DNA of 64,000 nt, taken from Brevundimonas albigilva. GTDB lineage: Bacteria > Pseudomonadota > Alphaproteobacteria > Caulobacterales > Caulobacteraceae. The notes under the pieces were generated by a model. It made no database searches and was not told the origin of the DNA. It saw nothing but the letters and a program-made list of their open reading frames with translations. Both the position numbers and the translations under genes were made by a program. Position 1 is the first letter of the stretch. Every line of letters begins with the position of its first letter. Where the stretch lies: the NCBI RefSeq assembly GCF_023503965.1, contig NZ_CP097298.1:3016501-3080500 (forward strand), read 5' to 3'. This document shows, in pieces, positions 48,570-59,045 of the stretch.

Positions 48570-49865
48570 TCAGACGCGGACCGGCTGGGCCACCGCGCCG
48601 CGCACGCCGAAGACCCGGCGATAGCGGTCGATCTCGCCCGGCTCGCCGACCGCCTTTTCCGGATTGTCCGACAGCTTGACGGCGGGACGGCCGCCCGCCT
48701 CGACCACCTTGCAGACCAGCGAGATCGGCTCCAGTTCCGGCGCCGGGGCGGGCGAGCAGTCGCGGAAGTCGTTGGTCAGATTGGTGCCCCAGCCGAAGCT
48801 GAGCCGGGCGCGGCCGTGGAAGCGCGCATGGACCGCCTCGATGGATTCGACATCCATGCCGTCCGAGAAGATCAGCAGCTTCTTGGCCGGATCGCGCCCG
48901 CGGCCCTTCCACCAGGCGATGAGCCGTTCGCCCGCCTCGATCGGCGGCGCGGAATCCGGGCGGAAGCCGGTCCAGTCGGCGACCCAGTCCGGCGCCTGGT
49001 CCAGGAAGGCCTCGGTGCCGAAGGCGTCGGGCAGGACGATCAGCAGATTTCCCGCGTAGTGGCGTCGCCATTCGTCCAGCACGGCGTAGGGCGTGGCCGC
49101 CAGGGCGTCGTCGTCGGGCGCCAGGGCCGCCATGACCATAGGCAGCTCATGGCCGTTGGTGCCGATGGCCTCCAGGTCGTTCTCCATCGCATGAAGCACG
49201 TTCGAGGTGCCGATGAAGGACCGCCCCAGCCCCTCCTGCAGCGCCTGGATGCACCAGCGCTGCCACAGGAAGCCGTGACGGCGCCGGGTGCCGAAGTCCG
49301 ACAGGGCCAGGTCGGGCAGGGCGCGCAGCCGCTCCAGCTTGGACCACAGCCGGGTCTTGGCCCGCGAATAGAGGATGTCCAGTTCGAACCGGCCCAGCCG
49401 CCGCAGGCCCGCGCGGCATCGCAGCTCGTTCAGGATGGCGAGCGCTGGGATTTCCCACAACGTCACCTCGGTCCAGGGGCCTGAGAAGGTCAGCACATAC
49501 TGGCCGTCCTCGATGCGCAGGTCGTAATCGGGAAGGCGATAATCGGCCAGCCAGGCCATGAAGTCCGGCGAGAAGATCTGCCTGACGCCATAGAAGCTGT
49601 TGCCGGCCAGCCAGACCAGTTCCTTGTTGGAGAAGCGCAGGGTGCGGGCGTGGTCCAGCTGTTCGCGCAGCGCGCCGACGTCGATGTCATCGGCCAACCG
49701 AACCGAGCGCGTACGGTTGATGACCTGGAAGGTGACCGGCACATCCCGATGTTCGCGCCAGATCAGCTGCAGCATCAGCAGCTTGTAGAAGTCGGTGTCC
49801 AGAAGACTGCGGACGATCGGGTCCAGGCGAAAGCCGTGGTCATAGGCGCGTTTGGCGAGATCCAT
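48570..49865 (-). CDS. pncB: Nicotinate phosphoribosyltransferase
   Basis: 431 aa. Converts nicotinate and PRPP to nicotinate mononucleotide in the Preiss-Handler route of NAD synthesis. Recognised by the N-terminal [35 protein letters not shown], the [11 protein letters not shown]-like loop and [15 protein letters not shown]. It starts 12 bases after recG on the same strand. Confidence 0.95.
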   Translation of the reverse strand: MDLAKRAYDHGFRLDPIVRSLLDTDFYKLLMLQLIWREHRDVPVTFQVINRTRSVRLADDIDVGALREQLDHARTLRFSNKELVWLAGNSFYGVRQIFSPDFMAWLADYRLPDYDLRIEDGQYVLTFSGPWTEVTLWEIPALAILNELRCRAGLRRLGRFELDILYSRAKTRLWSKLERLRALPDLALSDFGTRRRHGFLWQRWCIQALQEGLGRSFIGTSNVLHAMENDLEAIGTNGHELPMVMAALAPDDDALAATPYAVLDEWRRHYAGNLLIVLPDAFGTEAFLDQAPDWVADWTGFRPDSAPPIEAGERLIAWWKGRGRDPAKKLLIFSDGMDVESIEAVHARFHGRARLSFGWGTNLTNDFRDCSPAPAPELEPISLVCKVVEAGGRPAVKLSDNPEKAVGEPGEIDRYRRVFGVRGAVAQPVRV

Positions 49866-49877
49866 CGGGCGACCCTA

Positions 49878-51965
49878 TCAGTCCGAACCGGCCTTGTGGG
49901 CCTTCCAGTCGAACAGTTCCTCCAGCACCCGGATCGCCTGGCCGCGCGGGGACGCCAGGTCGGGATCGCGGTTCATCACCAAGCGGGCGTCGTCGGCCGC
50001 CGCCAGCATCAGGGCGCGTTGGCGGATCGGATCGGCGAAGCGATAGGCGGGAAAGCCGCTCTGTTTCAGGCCCAGCGGGTCGCCGCCGCCGCGCAGCCGG
50101 AAATCCTCCTCGGCGATGACGAAGCCGTCCTCGGTGCGGCGCAGGGTCTCCAGCCGCTCCTTGGCCGTTTCGCCGAGCGCGCCGTCCTGGCCGCCGTACA
50201 GCAGGATGCAGGCGCTGGCCTTGGCGCCGCGCCCGACCCGGCCGCGCAGCTGGTGCAACTGGGCCAGGCCGAAGCGGTCGGCGTGCTCGATCACCATGAT
50301 GGAGGCGTTGGGCACGTCGACGCCGACCTCGACCACGGTGGTGGCGACCAGCACGGGCAGGCGGCCGTCGGCGAAGTCGGCCATGACGGCCTCGCGCTCG
50401 GCGCCGGGCATCTGGCCGTGCGCCAGGCCGACCTCCACGCCCAGCAGGCGGCGCAGGTCGTCGGCGCGATCGACGGCGGCGGCCAGGTCGACGGCCTCGG
50501 ATTCCGCGACCAGCGGGCAGATCCAATAGGCCTGGGCGCCGCTTTCGACCGCCGCCTTGAGGCGCGCCGCCACTTCGCCGATGCGGGTCAGGGGCAGCAC
50601 GGCTGTGGTCACCGGCGTGCGGCCGGGCGGCTTTTCGGTCAGGCGGCTGACCTCCAGCTCGCCATACTGGGTCAGCTCCAGCGTGCGCGGGATGGGGGTG
50701 GCCGACATGGTCAGCAGATGCACGGCGCCCAGGCGCGGATCGCCCTTGGCCTGAAGGCGCTGGCGTTCGCCGACGCCGAAGCGGTGCTGTTCGTCGATCA
50801 CCGCCAGGGCCAGCCGGTCGAAGCGGACGGCGTCCTGGAACAGGGCGTGGGTGCCGATGGCGACCGGGGCCGCACCGGAAGCGAGGGCGGCCAGTTTCTC
50901 GCGCCGCTGGCCGTTCGTGTCGCGGCCGGTCAGCAGGACGGATGGCACGCCGGCGGCTTCCAGCAGCGGGCCCAGCTTCTCGAAATGCTGCCGGGCCAGG
51001 ATTTCGGTCGGCGCCATCAGGGCCGACTGGAAGCCGCTGGCGGCCGCATCGGCCAGGGCCAGGGCCGCCACCGCCGTCTTGCCCGATCCGACGTCGCCCT
51101 GGAGCAGGCGGCCCATCTGCTTGCCGGACGCCAGGTCGCGACGGATTTCGGCGACCGCCTGGGCCTGGGCGTTCGTCAGTGCGAAGGGCAGGGCGGCCAA
51201 TAGGTGGTCGGAGGCGGCGCCCGGCGCGATGACGGGGGCGGGCTTGATCTCTCGCGCCCGACGACGGCGGGCCAGGGCCAGCTGGTGGGCCAGGAACTCG
51301 TCATAGGCCAGGCGCTGGCGTACGGGGGCGTCGGGCGCCAGCTCGGCCTCGGTCGATGGCGAATGCAGGGCCTCCAGCGCCGCGCGCCAGCCGGGCCATT
51401 TCTGCTTGGCCAGCCAGGCGGGGTCCTGCCATTCCGCAAGGTCGGGCGCGGCGGGCAGGGCGGCCTGGACCAGCTTTCGCACCTGACGGGCCGTCAGCCC
51501 CTGCGTCGCGGGATAGACCGGCTCCGACATCGCCAGGTCGTCGGCCTTGTCCACCGCCACGATGTCGGGGTGGACGATCTGGACCTCGCCGTTGAAACGC
51601 TCGACCTTGCCGGACACCAGCCGCGTCTTCCCGCGCGGCAGCAGGCGGTCGATATGCTGGGGCGATCCGCCGAACCAGACCAGGTGGACGAAGCCGGTCT
51701 CGTCGGCGGCCCGGACTTTCAGAGGCGCGCCAGGGCGGCCCGGCGGAAACAGCCGGTCGATCGTCACCTGAAACACCCCGACCTCGCCCTCGGTCGCCGT
51801 GGCCGCCTGCATAGCTCGGCGGACGATCAGGCCCGCGGGCGCCAGGAAGACCAGGTCGCGCACCAGCGGCCCCGCCACCTTCTGCACCAGCGGCAGGACG
51901 CGCGGGCCGACGCCCTTCAGCGTGGCCACCTCGGCGAACAGCGGAAAGAGAATCGGCGGCCGCAT
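49878..51965 (-). CDS. recG: ATP-dependent DNA helicase RecG
   Basis: 695 aa. Wedge (OB) domain near residues 60-150, then helicase motifs: I GDVGSGKTAVA, II DEQHRFGV, III MSATPIPRT, V VATTVVEVGVDVPNA, VI QLRGRVGRG. It remodels stalled forks and Holliday junctions. The ATG at 51965 is the family-like start; the frame is open upstream into sdhE antisense. Divergent from sdhE-mfd. Confidence 0.96.
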   Translation of the reverse strand: MRPPILFPLFAEVATLKGVGPRVLPLVQKVAGPLVRDLVFLAPAGLIVRRAMQAATATEGEVGVFQVTIDRLFPPGRPGAPLKVRAADETGFVHLVWFGGSPQHIDRLLPRGKTRLVSGKVERFNGEVQIVHPDIVAVDKADDLAMSEPVYPATQGLTARQVRKLVQAALPAAPDLAEWQDPAWLAKQKWPGWRAALEALHSPSTEAELAPDAPVRQRLAYDEFLAHQLALARRRRAREIKPAPVIAPGAASDHLLAALPFALTNAQAQAVAEIRRDLASGKQMGRLLQGDVGSGKTAVAALALADAAASGFQSALMAPTEILARQHFEKLGPLLEAAGVPSVLLTGRDTNGQRREKLAALASGAAPVAIGTHALFQDAVRFDRLALAVIDEQHRFGVGERQRLQAKGDPRLGAVHLLTMSATPIPRTLELTQYGELEVSRLTEKPPGRTPVTTAVLPLTRIGEVAARLKAAVESGAQAYWICPLVAESEAVDLAAAVDRADDLRRLLGVEVGLAHGQMPGAEREAVMADFADGRLPVLVATTVVEVGVDVPNASIMVIEHADRFGLAQLHQLRGRVGRGAKASACILLYGGQDGALGETAKERLETLRRTEDGFVIAEEDFRLRGGGDPLGLKQSGFPAYRFADPIRQRALMLAAADDARLVMNRDPDLASPRGQAIRVLEELFDWKAHKAGSD

Positions 51966-52065
51966 GGGAGCGAGAACATAGCGGGACCGCGACGGGTGGC
52001 GAAGTCGCCTCAGGAACGCTATCTCCCGCGACCTGTTTGAAAGTCTGGACCGGGCAAGGATTCTT

Positions 52066-52395
52066 GTGACCGAAATCGACGCGCGCCCCGAAGGCGAAAT
52101 CCCCTCCGACGAACGCAAGGCCCGGCTGGGCCGCATCCAGTTCCGCGCCTGGCGGCGGGGCTTTCGCGAGGCCGACATGGTGCTGGGGCCGTTCGCGGAC
52201 GCCGTGGCGCCGACCATGAGTGACGAGGAACTGACGGCGTTCGAGGCGCTGCTGGACCAGGAAGACCAGTATCTCTACGGCTGGATCATCGAACGCGACC
52301 CCACGCCGGCCGAGTTCGACGGGCCGGTGATGGACAAGGTCCGCGCTTATATGCGCGCGCACGTGGCGGCGCAGGTCGGGCGGGGGATCGGCTGA
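52066..52395 (+). CDS. sdhE: FAD assembly factor SdhE
   Basis: 109 aa. Contains the RGxxE-type motif as RRGFREADMVLG, needed for covalent attachment of FAD to succinate dehydrogenase. GTG start at 52066 after CAAGGA. Directly abuts mfd (TGA then ATG), an arrangement common in alphaproteobacteria. Confidence 0.93.
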   Translation: MTEIDARPEGEIPSDERKARLGRIQFRAWRRGFREADMVLGPFADAVAPTMSDEELTAFEALLDQEDQYLYGWIIERDPTPAEFDGPVMDKVRAYMRAHVAAQVGRGIG

Positions 52396-55300
52396 ATGGA
52401 CGCCAAGGTCGAACACCGCGCCGACGCCGAACTGGGGGGCGCGCCCGAGGGACTGGACGCCCTGATCGTCGCCGAACGGCTGAAGGCGGCCGGCAAGGCC
52501 GGCGTCGGCCTTTTCGTGGCGCGGGATTATCAACGCGCCTCGGCCTTCATTCAGGCGTTCGGTTTTTTCTCGCAGGACGTTGAAGTCCTTGAATATCCGA
52601 ACTGGGACTGTCTTCCCTACGACCGTCTGAGCCCCACGGCGGCGATCGGGGCGCAGCGCATGGCGACCCTGACGCGGCTGGCGGGCCGCAAGGCCGGCGA
52701 CAAGCCCCTGCTGGTCGTCACGACCATCGCCGCGGCCATGCAGCGCACGCCGCCGAGATCGGTGACGACGGCTGCGGGCTTCGACGCTCGGGTCGGCCAG
52801 GATCTCGATATCGCGGCGCTGGAAGGTTACTTCGCCGCCAACGGCTATGTGCGGGCGTCGACCGTGTCCGAACGCGGCGAGTTCGCCGTGCGCGGCGGGG
52901 TGATCGACGTCTTCCCGCCGGGGTTCGAGGCGCCGGTGCGGCTGGACATGTTCGGCTCGGAACTGGAATCGATCCGCGCCTTCGATCCCGAGACCCAGCG
53001 ATCGACCGGCCAGATGAAGGCGGTGTCCCTGGCGCCGGTGTCCGAGGTGCTGCTGGACAAGGACGCCATCTCGCGCTTCCGCACCGGCTATCTGAACCTG
53101 TTCGGCGCGCCGGGTGACGATCCGCTGTACGCCACCATCAGCGAGGGCGCGCGACGCCAGGGGATGGAGCAGTGGCTGCCGCTGTTCTACGACCAGCTGG
53201 ACACGCTGTTCGACTATCTGCCCGATGCGGCCCAGCTGTATTTCGACAATCAGGTGGAGGCCGCGCGGGCCGAACGCTGGGACCTGATCGCCGACGCCCA
53301 CGAGGCGCGCGCCGAGGCGGCCAAGACCAAGGGCAATGCGATCGCCAACCGCGCCCTGCCGCCGCAGAAGCTCTATCTGGACCAGGGCGACTGGAACCAG
53401 ACGCTGGCCGGGCGCGACGTGCGCCGTTTCTCGCCGTTCGCAAGCGGCCGAGACGATGCGGGCGGGCGGCTGGGGCGAAGCTTCGCCGCCGAGCGGTCGC
53501 AGGACAGCGTCAATCTGTTCGGGGCGGTGGCCAAGCACGCCGAGGCGCTGAAGGCGGAAGGTCGCCGCGTGTTGTTCGCCAGCTGGACCGAGGGCTCGTC
53601 AGAGCGCCTGGCCGCCATGCTGAACGACCACGGACTGGAGCATGTCGTCGCCGTCCGCGAATGGAAGGACGTCCAGAACGCCCCCAAGGACGTGTACCTG
53701 CGCGGCGTCCTGTCGGTCGAGCACGGCTTCGTCACCGACGACCTGGCGGTGATCTCCGAGACCGACATCCTGGGCGACCGGCTGGCGCGCCCGCGCCGGA
53801 AACGTCGCGCGGCGAACTTCCTGGCGGAGGCCTCGGCCCTGACGACCGGCGACCTGGTCGTCCACGTCGATCACGGCATCGGGCGATACGAGGGATTGAA
53901 GACCCTGGACATCCAGTCGGCGCCGCACGACTGTCTGGAACTGTTCTATGCGGGTGAGAGCAAGCTCTATCTTCCCGTTGAAAACATTGATCTGTTGACC
54001 CGATACGGGTCGGATTCCGACGGCGTTCAGCTGGACCGGCTGGGCGGCGCGGGCTGGCAGGCGCGCAAGGCCAAGGCCAAGGAGCGGCTGCGCGCCATGG
54101 CCGAGGGCCTGATCGCCCTGGCCGCCAAGCGGGCCCTGCGCGAAACCGACGCCGTCACCCCGCCGCCGGGTCTGTTCGCCGAGTTCTGCGCCCGCTTTCC
54201 CTATGAGGAGACCGACGACCAGCTGAACGCCATCGGCGACGTGCTGGAGGACCTGGGCAAGGGCGTGCCCATGGATCGGCTGATCTGCGGCGACGTCGGC
54301 TTCGGCAAGACCGAGGTGGCGCTGCGGGCCGCCTTCGTCGTGGCCCTGTCGGGCCAGCAGGTGGCCATCGTCGCGCCCACGACCCTGCTGGCGCGTCAGC
54401 ACTTCAAGACCTTCAAGGAACGTTTCGCCGGCTGGCCGGTCAATGTGCGCCAGCTGTCGCGCATGGTTCCGGCCAAGGAAGCCTCAGAGACGCGCGCCGG
54501 TCTGAAGGACGGCTCCATAGAGATCGTGGTCGGCACACACGCCGTCCTGTCCGAACAGGTCGGGTTCAAGAACCTGGGCCTGGTGATCGTGGACGAGGAG
54601 CAGCACTTCGGCGTCAAGCACAAGGAGAAGCTGAAGACGCTGCGGGCCGACGTCCATCTGCTGACCCTGACCGCCACGCCGATCCCGCGCACCCTGCAGA
54701 TGGCCCTGACCGGCATTCGCGAGATGTCGATCATCGCCACCCCGCCGGTCGATCGTCTGGCGGTCCGCACCTATGTGACGCCGTGGGATCCGGTTCTGGT
54801 GCGCGAGGCCCTGCTGCGCGAAAAGTATCGCGGGGGACAGGCCTATTATGTCGCGCCGCGCCTGAAAGACCTGCCGGACATCGAGCGGTTCCTGCGCGAA
54901 CAGGTCCCCGAGGTGAAGTTCGTCGTCGGCCACGGCCAGATGAGCGCGACCCAGCTGGAGGAGGTGATGAGCGCCTTCTACGACGGGGAATACGACGTGC
55001 TGGTCTCCACCACCATCGTCGAGAGCGGTCTGGACATTCCGACGGCCAACACCCTGGTCGTGCACCGCGCCGACATGTTCGGCCTGGCCCAGCTTTATCA
55101 GATCCGGGGCCGGGTCGGCCGCTCCAAGGCGCGGGCCTTCGCCTATCTGACCACCGATCCGGTCAAGCCGATGACCCCGTCCGCCGAGCGGCGGCTGCAG
55201 GTCCTGCAGTCGCTGGACAACCTGGGCGCCGGCTTCCAGCTGGCCAGCCACGACCTGGACCAGCGCGGCGGCGGCAATCTGCTGGGCGACGAACAGTCGG

Positions 55301-55851
55301 GCCACATCCGCGAGGTGGGCGTCGAACTGTACCAGCAGATGCTGGAGGACGCCGTCGCCGAGCTGAAGGAGAAGGGTGAGGGCGGCGCGGTCGACCGCGG
55401 CTGGTCGCCGGCGATCAATGTCGGTGCTTCCGTCCTGATTCCGGAAGATTACGTGCCGGACCTGAACGTTCGTCTCAGCCTCTATCGGCGCCTGTCGGAC
55501 GCCGAGCAGAGCGAGGACCGCGAAGCCCTGGCCGCGGAACTGATCGACCGCTTCGGCCCCCTGCCGGACGAGGCGCGGCAGCTGTTGAAAATCGTCGGCA
55601 TCAAGGCCAACTGCCGCCGGGCCAATATCGAGAAGATCGACATCGGGCCCAAGGGCGCGGTCCTGACGCTGCGCGACAACACCTTCCCCAATCCTGCGGG
55701 GCTGATCGGCCTGATCCAGAAGAACCACGCCTTCTGGAAGATCCGGCCGGATCAGAAGATCGTGGTGTCGGGCGAATGGCCCTCGGCCGAGGATCGACTG
55801 AAGGTCGCCGAACGGATCACCGCAGACCTGGCGCGCGTGGCGGCCGCCTGA
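52396..55851 (+). CDS. mfd: Transcription-repair coupling factor Mfd
   Basis: 1151 aa. UvrB-homology N-terminus (EYPNWDCLPYDRLSP), the RNA polymerase interaction domain (DLVVHVDHGIGRYEGLK), then RecG-like translocase: GDVGFGKTEVA, DEEQHFGVKHKEKLK, LTATPIPRTLQMA, STTIVESGLDIP, QIRGRVGRSK, and the C-terminal TRCF domain. It displaces stalled RNA polymerase and recruits UvrA. Frame intact along 3.4 kb. Confidence 0.98.
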   Translation: MDAKVEHRADAELGGAPEGLDALIVAERLKAAGKAGVGLFVARDYQRASAFIQAFGFFSQDVEVLEYPNWDCLPYDRLSPTAAIGAQRMATLTRLAGRKAGDKPLLVVTTIAAAMQRTPPRSVTTAAGFDARVGQDLDIAALEGYFAANGYVRASTVSERGEFAVRGGVIDVFPPGFEAPVRLDMFGSELESIRAFDPETQRSTGQMKAVSLAPVSEVLLDKDAISRFRTGYLNLFGAPGDDPLYATISEGARRQGMEQWLPLFYDQLDTLFDYLPDAAQLYFDNQVEAARAERWDLIADAHEARAEAAKTKGNAIANRALPPQKLYLDQGDWNQTLAGRDVRRFSPFASGRDDAGGRLGRSFAAERSQDSVNLFGAVAKHAEALKAEGRRVLFASWTEGSSERLAAMLNDHGLEHVVAVREWKDVQNAPKDVYLRGVLSVEHGFVTDDLAVISETDILGDRLARPRRKRRAANFLAEASALTTGDLVVHVDHGIGRYEGLKTLDIQSAPHDCLELFYAGESKLYLPVENIDLLTRYGSDSDGVQLDRLGGAGWQARKAKAKERLRAMAEGLIALAAKRALRETDAVTPPPGLFAEFCARFPYEETDDQLNAIGDVLEDLGKGVPMDRLICGDVGFGKTEVALRAAFVVALSGQQVAIVAPTTLLARQHFKTFKERFAGWPVNVRQLSRMVPAKEASETRAGLKDGSIEIVVGTHAVLSEQVGFKNLGLVIVDEEQHFGVKHKEKLKTLRADVHLLTLTATPIPRTLQMALTGIREMSIIATPPVDRLAVRTYVTPWDPVLVREALLREKYRGGQAYYVAPRLKDLPDIERFLREQVPEVKFVVGHGQMSATQLEEVMSAFYDGEYDVLVSTTIVESGLDIPTANTLVVHRADMFGLAQLYQIRGRVGRSKARAFAYLTTDPVKPMTPSAERRLQVLQSLDNLGAGFQLASHDLDQRGGGNLLGDEQSGHIREVGVELYQQMLEDAVAELKEKGEGGAVDRGWSPAINVGASVLIPEDYVPDLNVRLSLYRRLSDAEQSEDREALAAELIDRFGPLPDEARQLLKIVGIKANCRRANIEKIDIGPKGAVLTLRDNTFPNPAGLIGLIQKNHAFWKIRPDQKIVVSGEWPSAEDRLKVAERITADLARVAAA

Positions 55852-55854
55852 TCG

Positions 55855-57170
55855 TCAGAGTTGACCGACCTTGGCGAACAGGTCGGTCGACGCGCGCTCC
55901 AGCAGAAGGCCCGGCGTCTCGTCGGGCCTGAGCTCGGCCGCGCCGACGTCGAACTCGGCCACGAAGGGCGACCGGTCGGGACCGGCGTCGAAGGCGGTGC
56001 AGCCGATGACCGCCGCGATCCGCTCGGCCGCCAGACGGGCCGCCTCGCCCCGCGTCGCCGGCAGGGCCAAGGCGAAGACCTCCTTGGCCAGGCGCGCCGC
56101 CGTATCCTCGACCCGGACCAGACGCGAGATCATGGCGCCGATCTGGGGCATGGCGCGGTCCAGCCAGCCGCCCTGACGCGCCAGGGTGACGGCGTCGCCT
56201 TCGCGCACCCGCAGCACGCACACCGACAGGGGCCGGCGGCGCGCGCGCGAAGCCTCGGCGACGCGACCCAGATGGGCGGCGAACAGTTCAGCGGTGAACA
56301 GGCCGGTCGAAGGGTCCATGATTTCCAGGCTGCGGACCGAATCCAGCGCCTTGCGGATGGTCAGCTGGCGACGGTGCGACTGGGCCAGGGCCAGAACCCG
56401 CTCGGCGGTCTCGATCTCGGGCGTGTCGGAGGAGGCGACGTCGGCGAAGCCGCGATGGAACAGCTCGCCCAGATTTATCTCGTTCTTGCCTCGCAGATAG
56501 AGCATCAGCGGGATGTGATAGAGGCGCGTGTTGCGCTTCATGCCCGAGGCGATGGACAGGGCGGGCGCATGGTCGTCGGCGCCCCACAGGACGGCGGCGT
56601 CGAAGCTGCTCTCGTGCAGGAAATCGAAGGCGGTGTAGGGCGTGGGGGCCGCCACCACTTCAGCCCCCCGGCGGCGAGCGCGTTCGACAGCGCCAGAAAG
56701 CGCCGATCCGCGGCGCCGGCCGCGAGGATGATGCGAAGCGGCGGGTCGTCCGACGCGCGCGTGTCCAGGCCGACGCCGCGCGCGGCCAAGGTGGAGGCGC
56801 GAAGCCGGAACTCCTCCTCGGCGATGGCCGCGCGAATCAACTGTTCCAGCCGCAACGAGGCCTGGACGGGGTGCGGCGCCTTGGACATGGCCAGGTCGGC
56901 GCCAGGCGCGGCCTCCGGGCGCGCGCCCACCACCATCACCGGCAGACGGCGCGGTTCGGCGGCGTGGCGAAGGCGCGCCAGAACCTCGGGCGTGAAGTTG
57001 TCGGCGTCGACGATGGCGGCTTCCAGCGGGAAGTCCCCAAGCGTGGCCTGGGCCGCTTCCACCGTGCGGGCCGTGACGGTTCTCCAGCCCAAGGCGTCCA
57101 GCCCCGCCGTCAGACGATCGACCCGTTCGTCGTTCGACGCCAGAACCAGTACGCGCGTATCGAATTCCAA
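55855..57170 (-). CDS. PopA-like protein: receiver domains with degenerate GGDEF (one frameshift)
   Basis: Reconstructed about 438 aa. REC1 (TRVLVLASNDERVDRLTAGLDALG..., acceptor in AAIVDADNF), REC2 (ILAAGAADRRFLALSNALAAGG..., AAVLWGADD), then a GGDEF fold where the active motif is AKEVF instead of GGDEF, so catalysis should be lost, while RVED five residues before it keeps the RxxD c-di-GMP inhibitory-site pattern. That combination matches PopA of Caulobacter. Frame breaks at 56664-56669 (G6 for G7). TTG at 57170 has AAGGGGA upstream. Confidence 0.8.
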
Positions 57171-57363
57171 ACCGGTCTTTCCCCTTGCGGCTTCGCCGCA
57201 TCCTTGGCCCCGCGAGGCGCGGCAAGCATAGCGACGGGCGGGCATGTCAGGCAACGCTGCAGGTTGATGGGCCGAGGGAAATCCGGGGCGGGACGGGAAG
57301 GGTTCCCATGTCGGGCAAATCGGTTAGTTTCCCCCGCTTGTCGAGGCGGTCGAGAGAATCCGG

Positions 57364-58308
57364 TTGAGCGCGCATCTTAGCCGCACGGTGCTGAAGGCGC
57401 CGGACTTTTGGGGCCGACTGGCGGTACGGGCGTTCGCCCGCAGTTGGGGCCGCGACGTCATGCTCTACACCGGCGGGGTGTCCTTCTTCGCCCTGCTGGC
57501 CGTATTTCCCGCCATCGCCATCCTGATCGGCTTCTACAAGCTGGGACTGTCCATCGGTCAGGTCAGCGAGCAGGCGGCGGCGCTGGCCGACCTTCTTCCC
57601 GCTGCGGCGCAGGGGATATTCGAAGACGAGATCAGCCGGCTGGCCAACGCCTCGGCCCGCACCGTTTCGGCCCAGAGCGCCTTCGCCCTGCTGGTCGGCG
57701 CCTATGCCGCCCACAGGGGATTCAAGGCCTTGCTGGCCGGTCTGAACCTGATTCACGATGAAACGGAGCCGCACGGCTTCTTTCGATTCAACCTCCTGGC
57801 CTTCTTCGTGGCCATCTTCGCCTTCGCCCTGTTCACCATCGTGTCCGGCGCGGTGGTGACGGTGCGGATCCTGGCGCACGCGGCCTCCCCGGCGGGCGCG
57901 CAGAGCGGCGGCGGGCTGGGTCCGCTGGACACCCTGCTGCCGGCGCTGGGCCTGGCCTTGGGCCTGACGCTGCTCTATCGCTACGCCATGAGCCATCGGT
58001 CGCCGGTGGCGTGGCTGCCCTCGCTGGTCGGGGGACTGGTGGCGACGCTGATGTCGGTGGTGGCGTCCTGGCTTTGCGCCATCTACGTCGAACAGATCGC
58101 GCCGCTGGGGGCCACCTACGGCTCGGTCGGCGCGGTGGTGGTGCTGCTGATCTGGTTGTCGTGGAACGTCAACGCCATCTTCTACGGCGGCGCCTTCGCC
58201 ACCGAGATGGAGATCGCCGCCCGGCGGGAAGCGCGGCTGGAGCAGACCGCCGCGGGCGTGGTCAGCCTGTCGGAGCGTCGGGCCTCGCGGGACCGGTCTC
58301 GACTGTGA
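57364..58308 (+). CDS. YihY/BrkB family membrane protein
   Basis: 314 aa, six predicted membrane helices (residues 35-60, 95-120, 135-165, 185-205, 215-235, 245-270). Family signature GGVSFFALLAVFPAIAILIGFYKLG in parts and GATYGSVGAVVVLLIWLSWNVNAIFYGGAFATE. Formerly annotated as ribonuclease BN by mistake; function unknown. Starts with TTG at 57364 (GAGAGA upstream). The 3' end overlaps the TusA-like gene by 47 bases, convergent. Confidence 0.88.
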   Translation: MSAHLSRTVLKAPDFWGRLAVRAFARSWGRDVMLYTGGVSFFALLAVFPAIAILIGFYKLGLSIGQVSEQAAALADLLPAAAQGIFEDEISRLANASARTVSAQSAFALLVGAYAAHRGFKALLAGLNLIHDETEPHGFFRFNLLAFFVAIFAFALFTIVSGAVVTVRILAHAASPAGAQSGGGLGPLDTLLPALGLALGLTLLYRYAMSHRSPVAWLPSLVGGLVATLMSVVASWLCAIYVEQIAPLGATYGSVGAVVVLLIWLSWNVNAIFYGGAFATEMEIAARREARLEQTAAGVVSLSERRASRDRSRL

Positions 58309-58519
58309 TCCGCAGCACCCCGTCCGTCTCCTCGATCGAGACCAGCCGTCCGCCGACCTGACCCATCAGATAGGGCGCGTCGATCCTGGCCATGGCGTCG
58401 GTGGCCAGCAGCACCAGCCGCGTTCCCTCCGCCAAGCCCTGCATGGCCTTCTGAAGTTTCAGGCTGGGCGTCGGGCAGCGGTGACCCCGCGCGTCGACAA
58501 CGACCGGGGGTCGGCTCAC
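58262..58519 (-). CDS. TusA-family sulfurtransferase-like protein
   Basis: 85 aa with the CPxP motif (RCPTPSLKLQKAM), in which the Cys carries persulfide sulfur. Possible roles: tRNA thiolation relay or moving sulfur for cofactors. GTG start at 58519 overlaps the pncC stop (GTGA). Convergent with the YihY gene. It is not next to other tus genes, so the specific pathway is unclear. Confidence 0.85.
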   Translation of the reverse strand: MSRPPVVVDARGHRCPTPSLKLQKAMQGLAEGTRLVLLATDAMARIDAPYLMGQVGGRLVSIEETDGVLRITVETGPARPDAPTG

Positions 58520-59004
58520 GCCAACTGGTCCGCCAACAGGGTCAACGCCACGCGCACGGCGGCCTGCCGCACCTGGTCGCGGCCGATGTCGCCGAACCGT
58601 TCCTCGCGATGGACCAGTCCCCGGGGCCCGACGGCCGCGAAATGGACCAGCCCGACCGGCTTCTCGGGCGAGCCGCCGCCTGGGCCGGCCACGCCGGTGA
58701 TCGAGACGGCGACGGCGGCCTGGGCCTGGTGGGCGGCGCCCCGCGCCATGGCCTCGGCCGTGGGCCGCGACACCGCGCCGTGGGCGGCCAAGGTCGCCTC
58801 GGGCACGCCCAGCATCTGCACCTTCGCGGCGTTGCTGTAGGTGACGAAGCCCCGATCCAGGGCGGCCGAGGATCCGGCGATCTCGGTCAGGGCCGCCGCG
58901 ACCAGGCCGCCGGTGCAGCTTTCCGCCGTGGCCACCATCAGGCCGCGCGCGGCGGCGCTTGCGACGATCTGTTGCGCCTGGGCGCGTATGTCTTCGGGGA
59001 ACAT
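58516..59004 (-). CDS. pncC: CinA C-terminal domain protein (nicotinamide-nucleotide amidase)
   Basis: 162 aa, lacking the N-terminal MoeA-like domain of full CinA. Motifs: TAESCTGGLVAAALTEIAGSS, FVTYSNAAKVQMLGV, VSITGVAGPGGGSPEKPVG. Deamidates NMN to NaMN, recycling NAD breakdown products; together with pncB it points to active NAD salvage. Shares a GTGA overlap with the TusA-like gene. Confidence 0.93.
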   Translation of the reverse strand: MFPEDIRAQAQQIVASAAARGLMVATAESCTGGLVAAALTEIAGSSAALDRGFVTYSNAAKVQMLGVPEATLAAHGAVSRPTAEAMARGAAHQAQAAVAVSITGVAGPGGGSPEKPVGLVHFAAVGPRGLVHREERFGDIGRDQVRQAAVRVALTLLADQLA

Positions 59005-59045
59005 GATCTTTTCATAGGCCGCGAGTCCGGCTCTAACCAGAGGCG

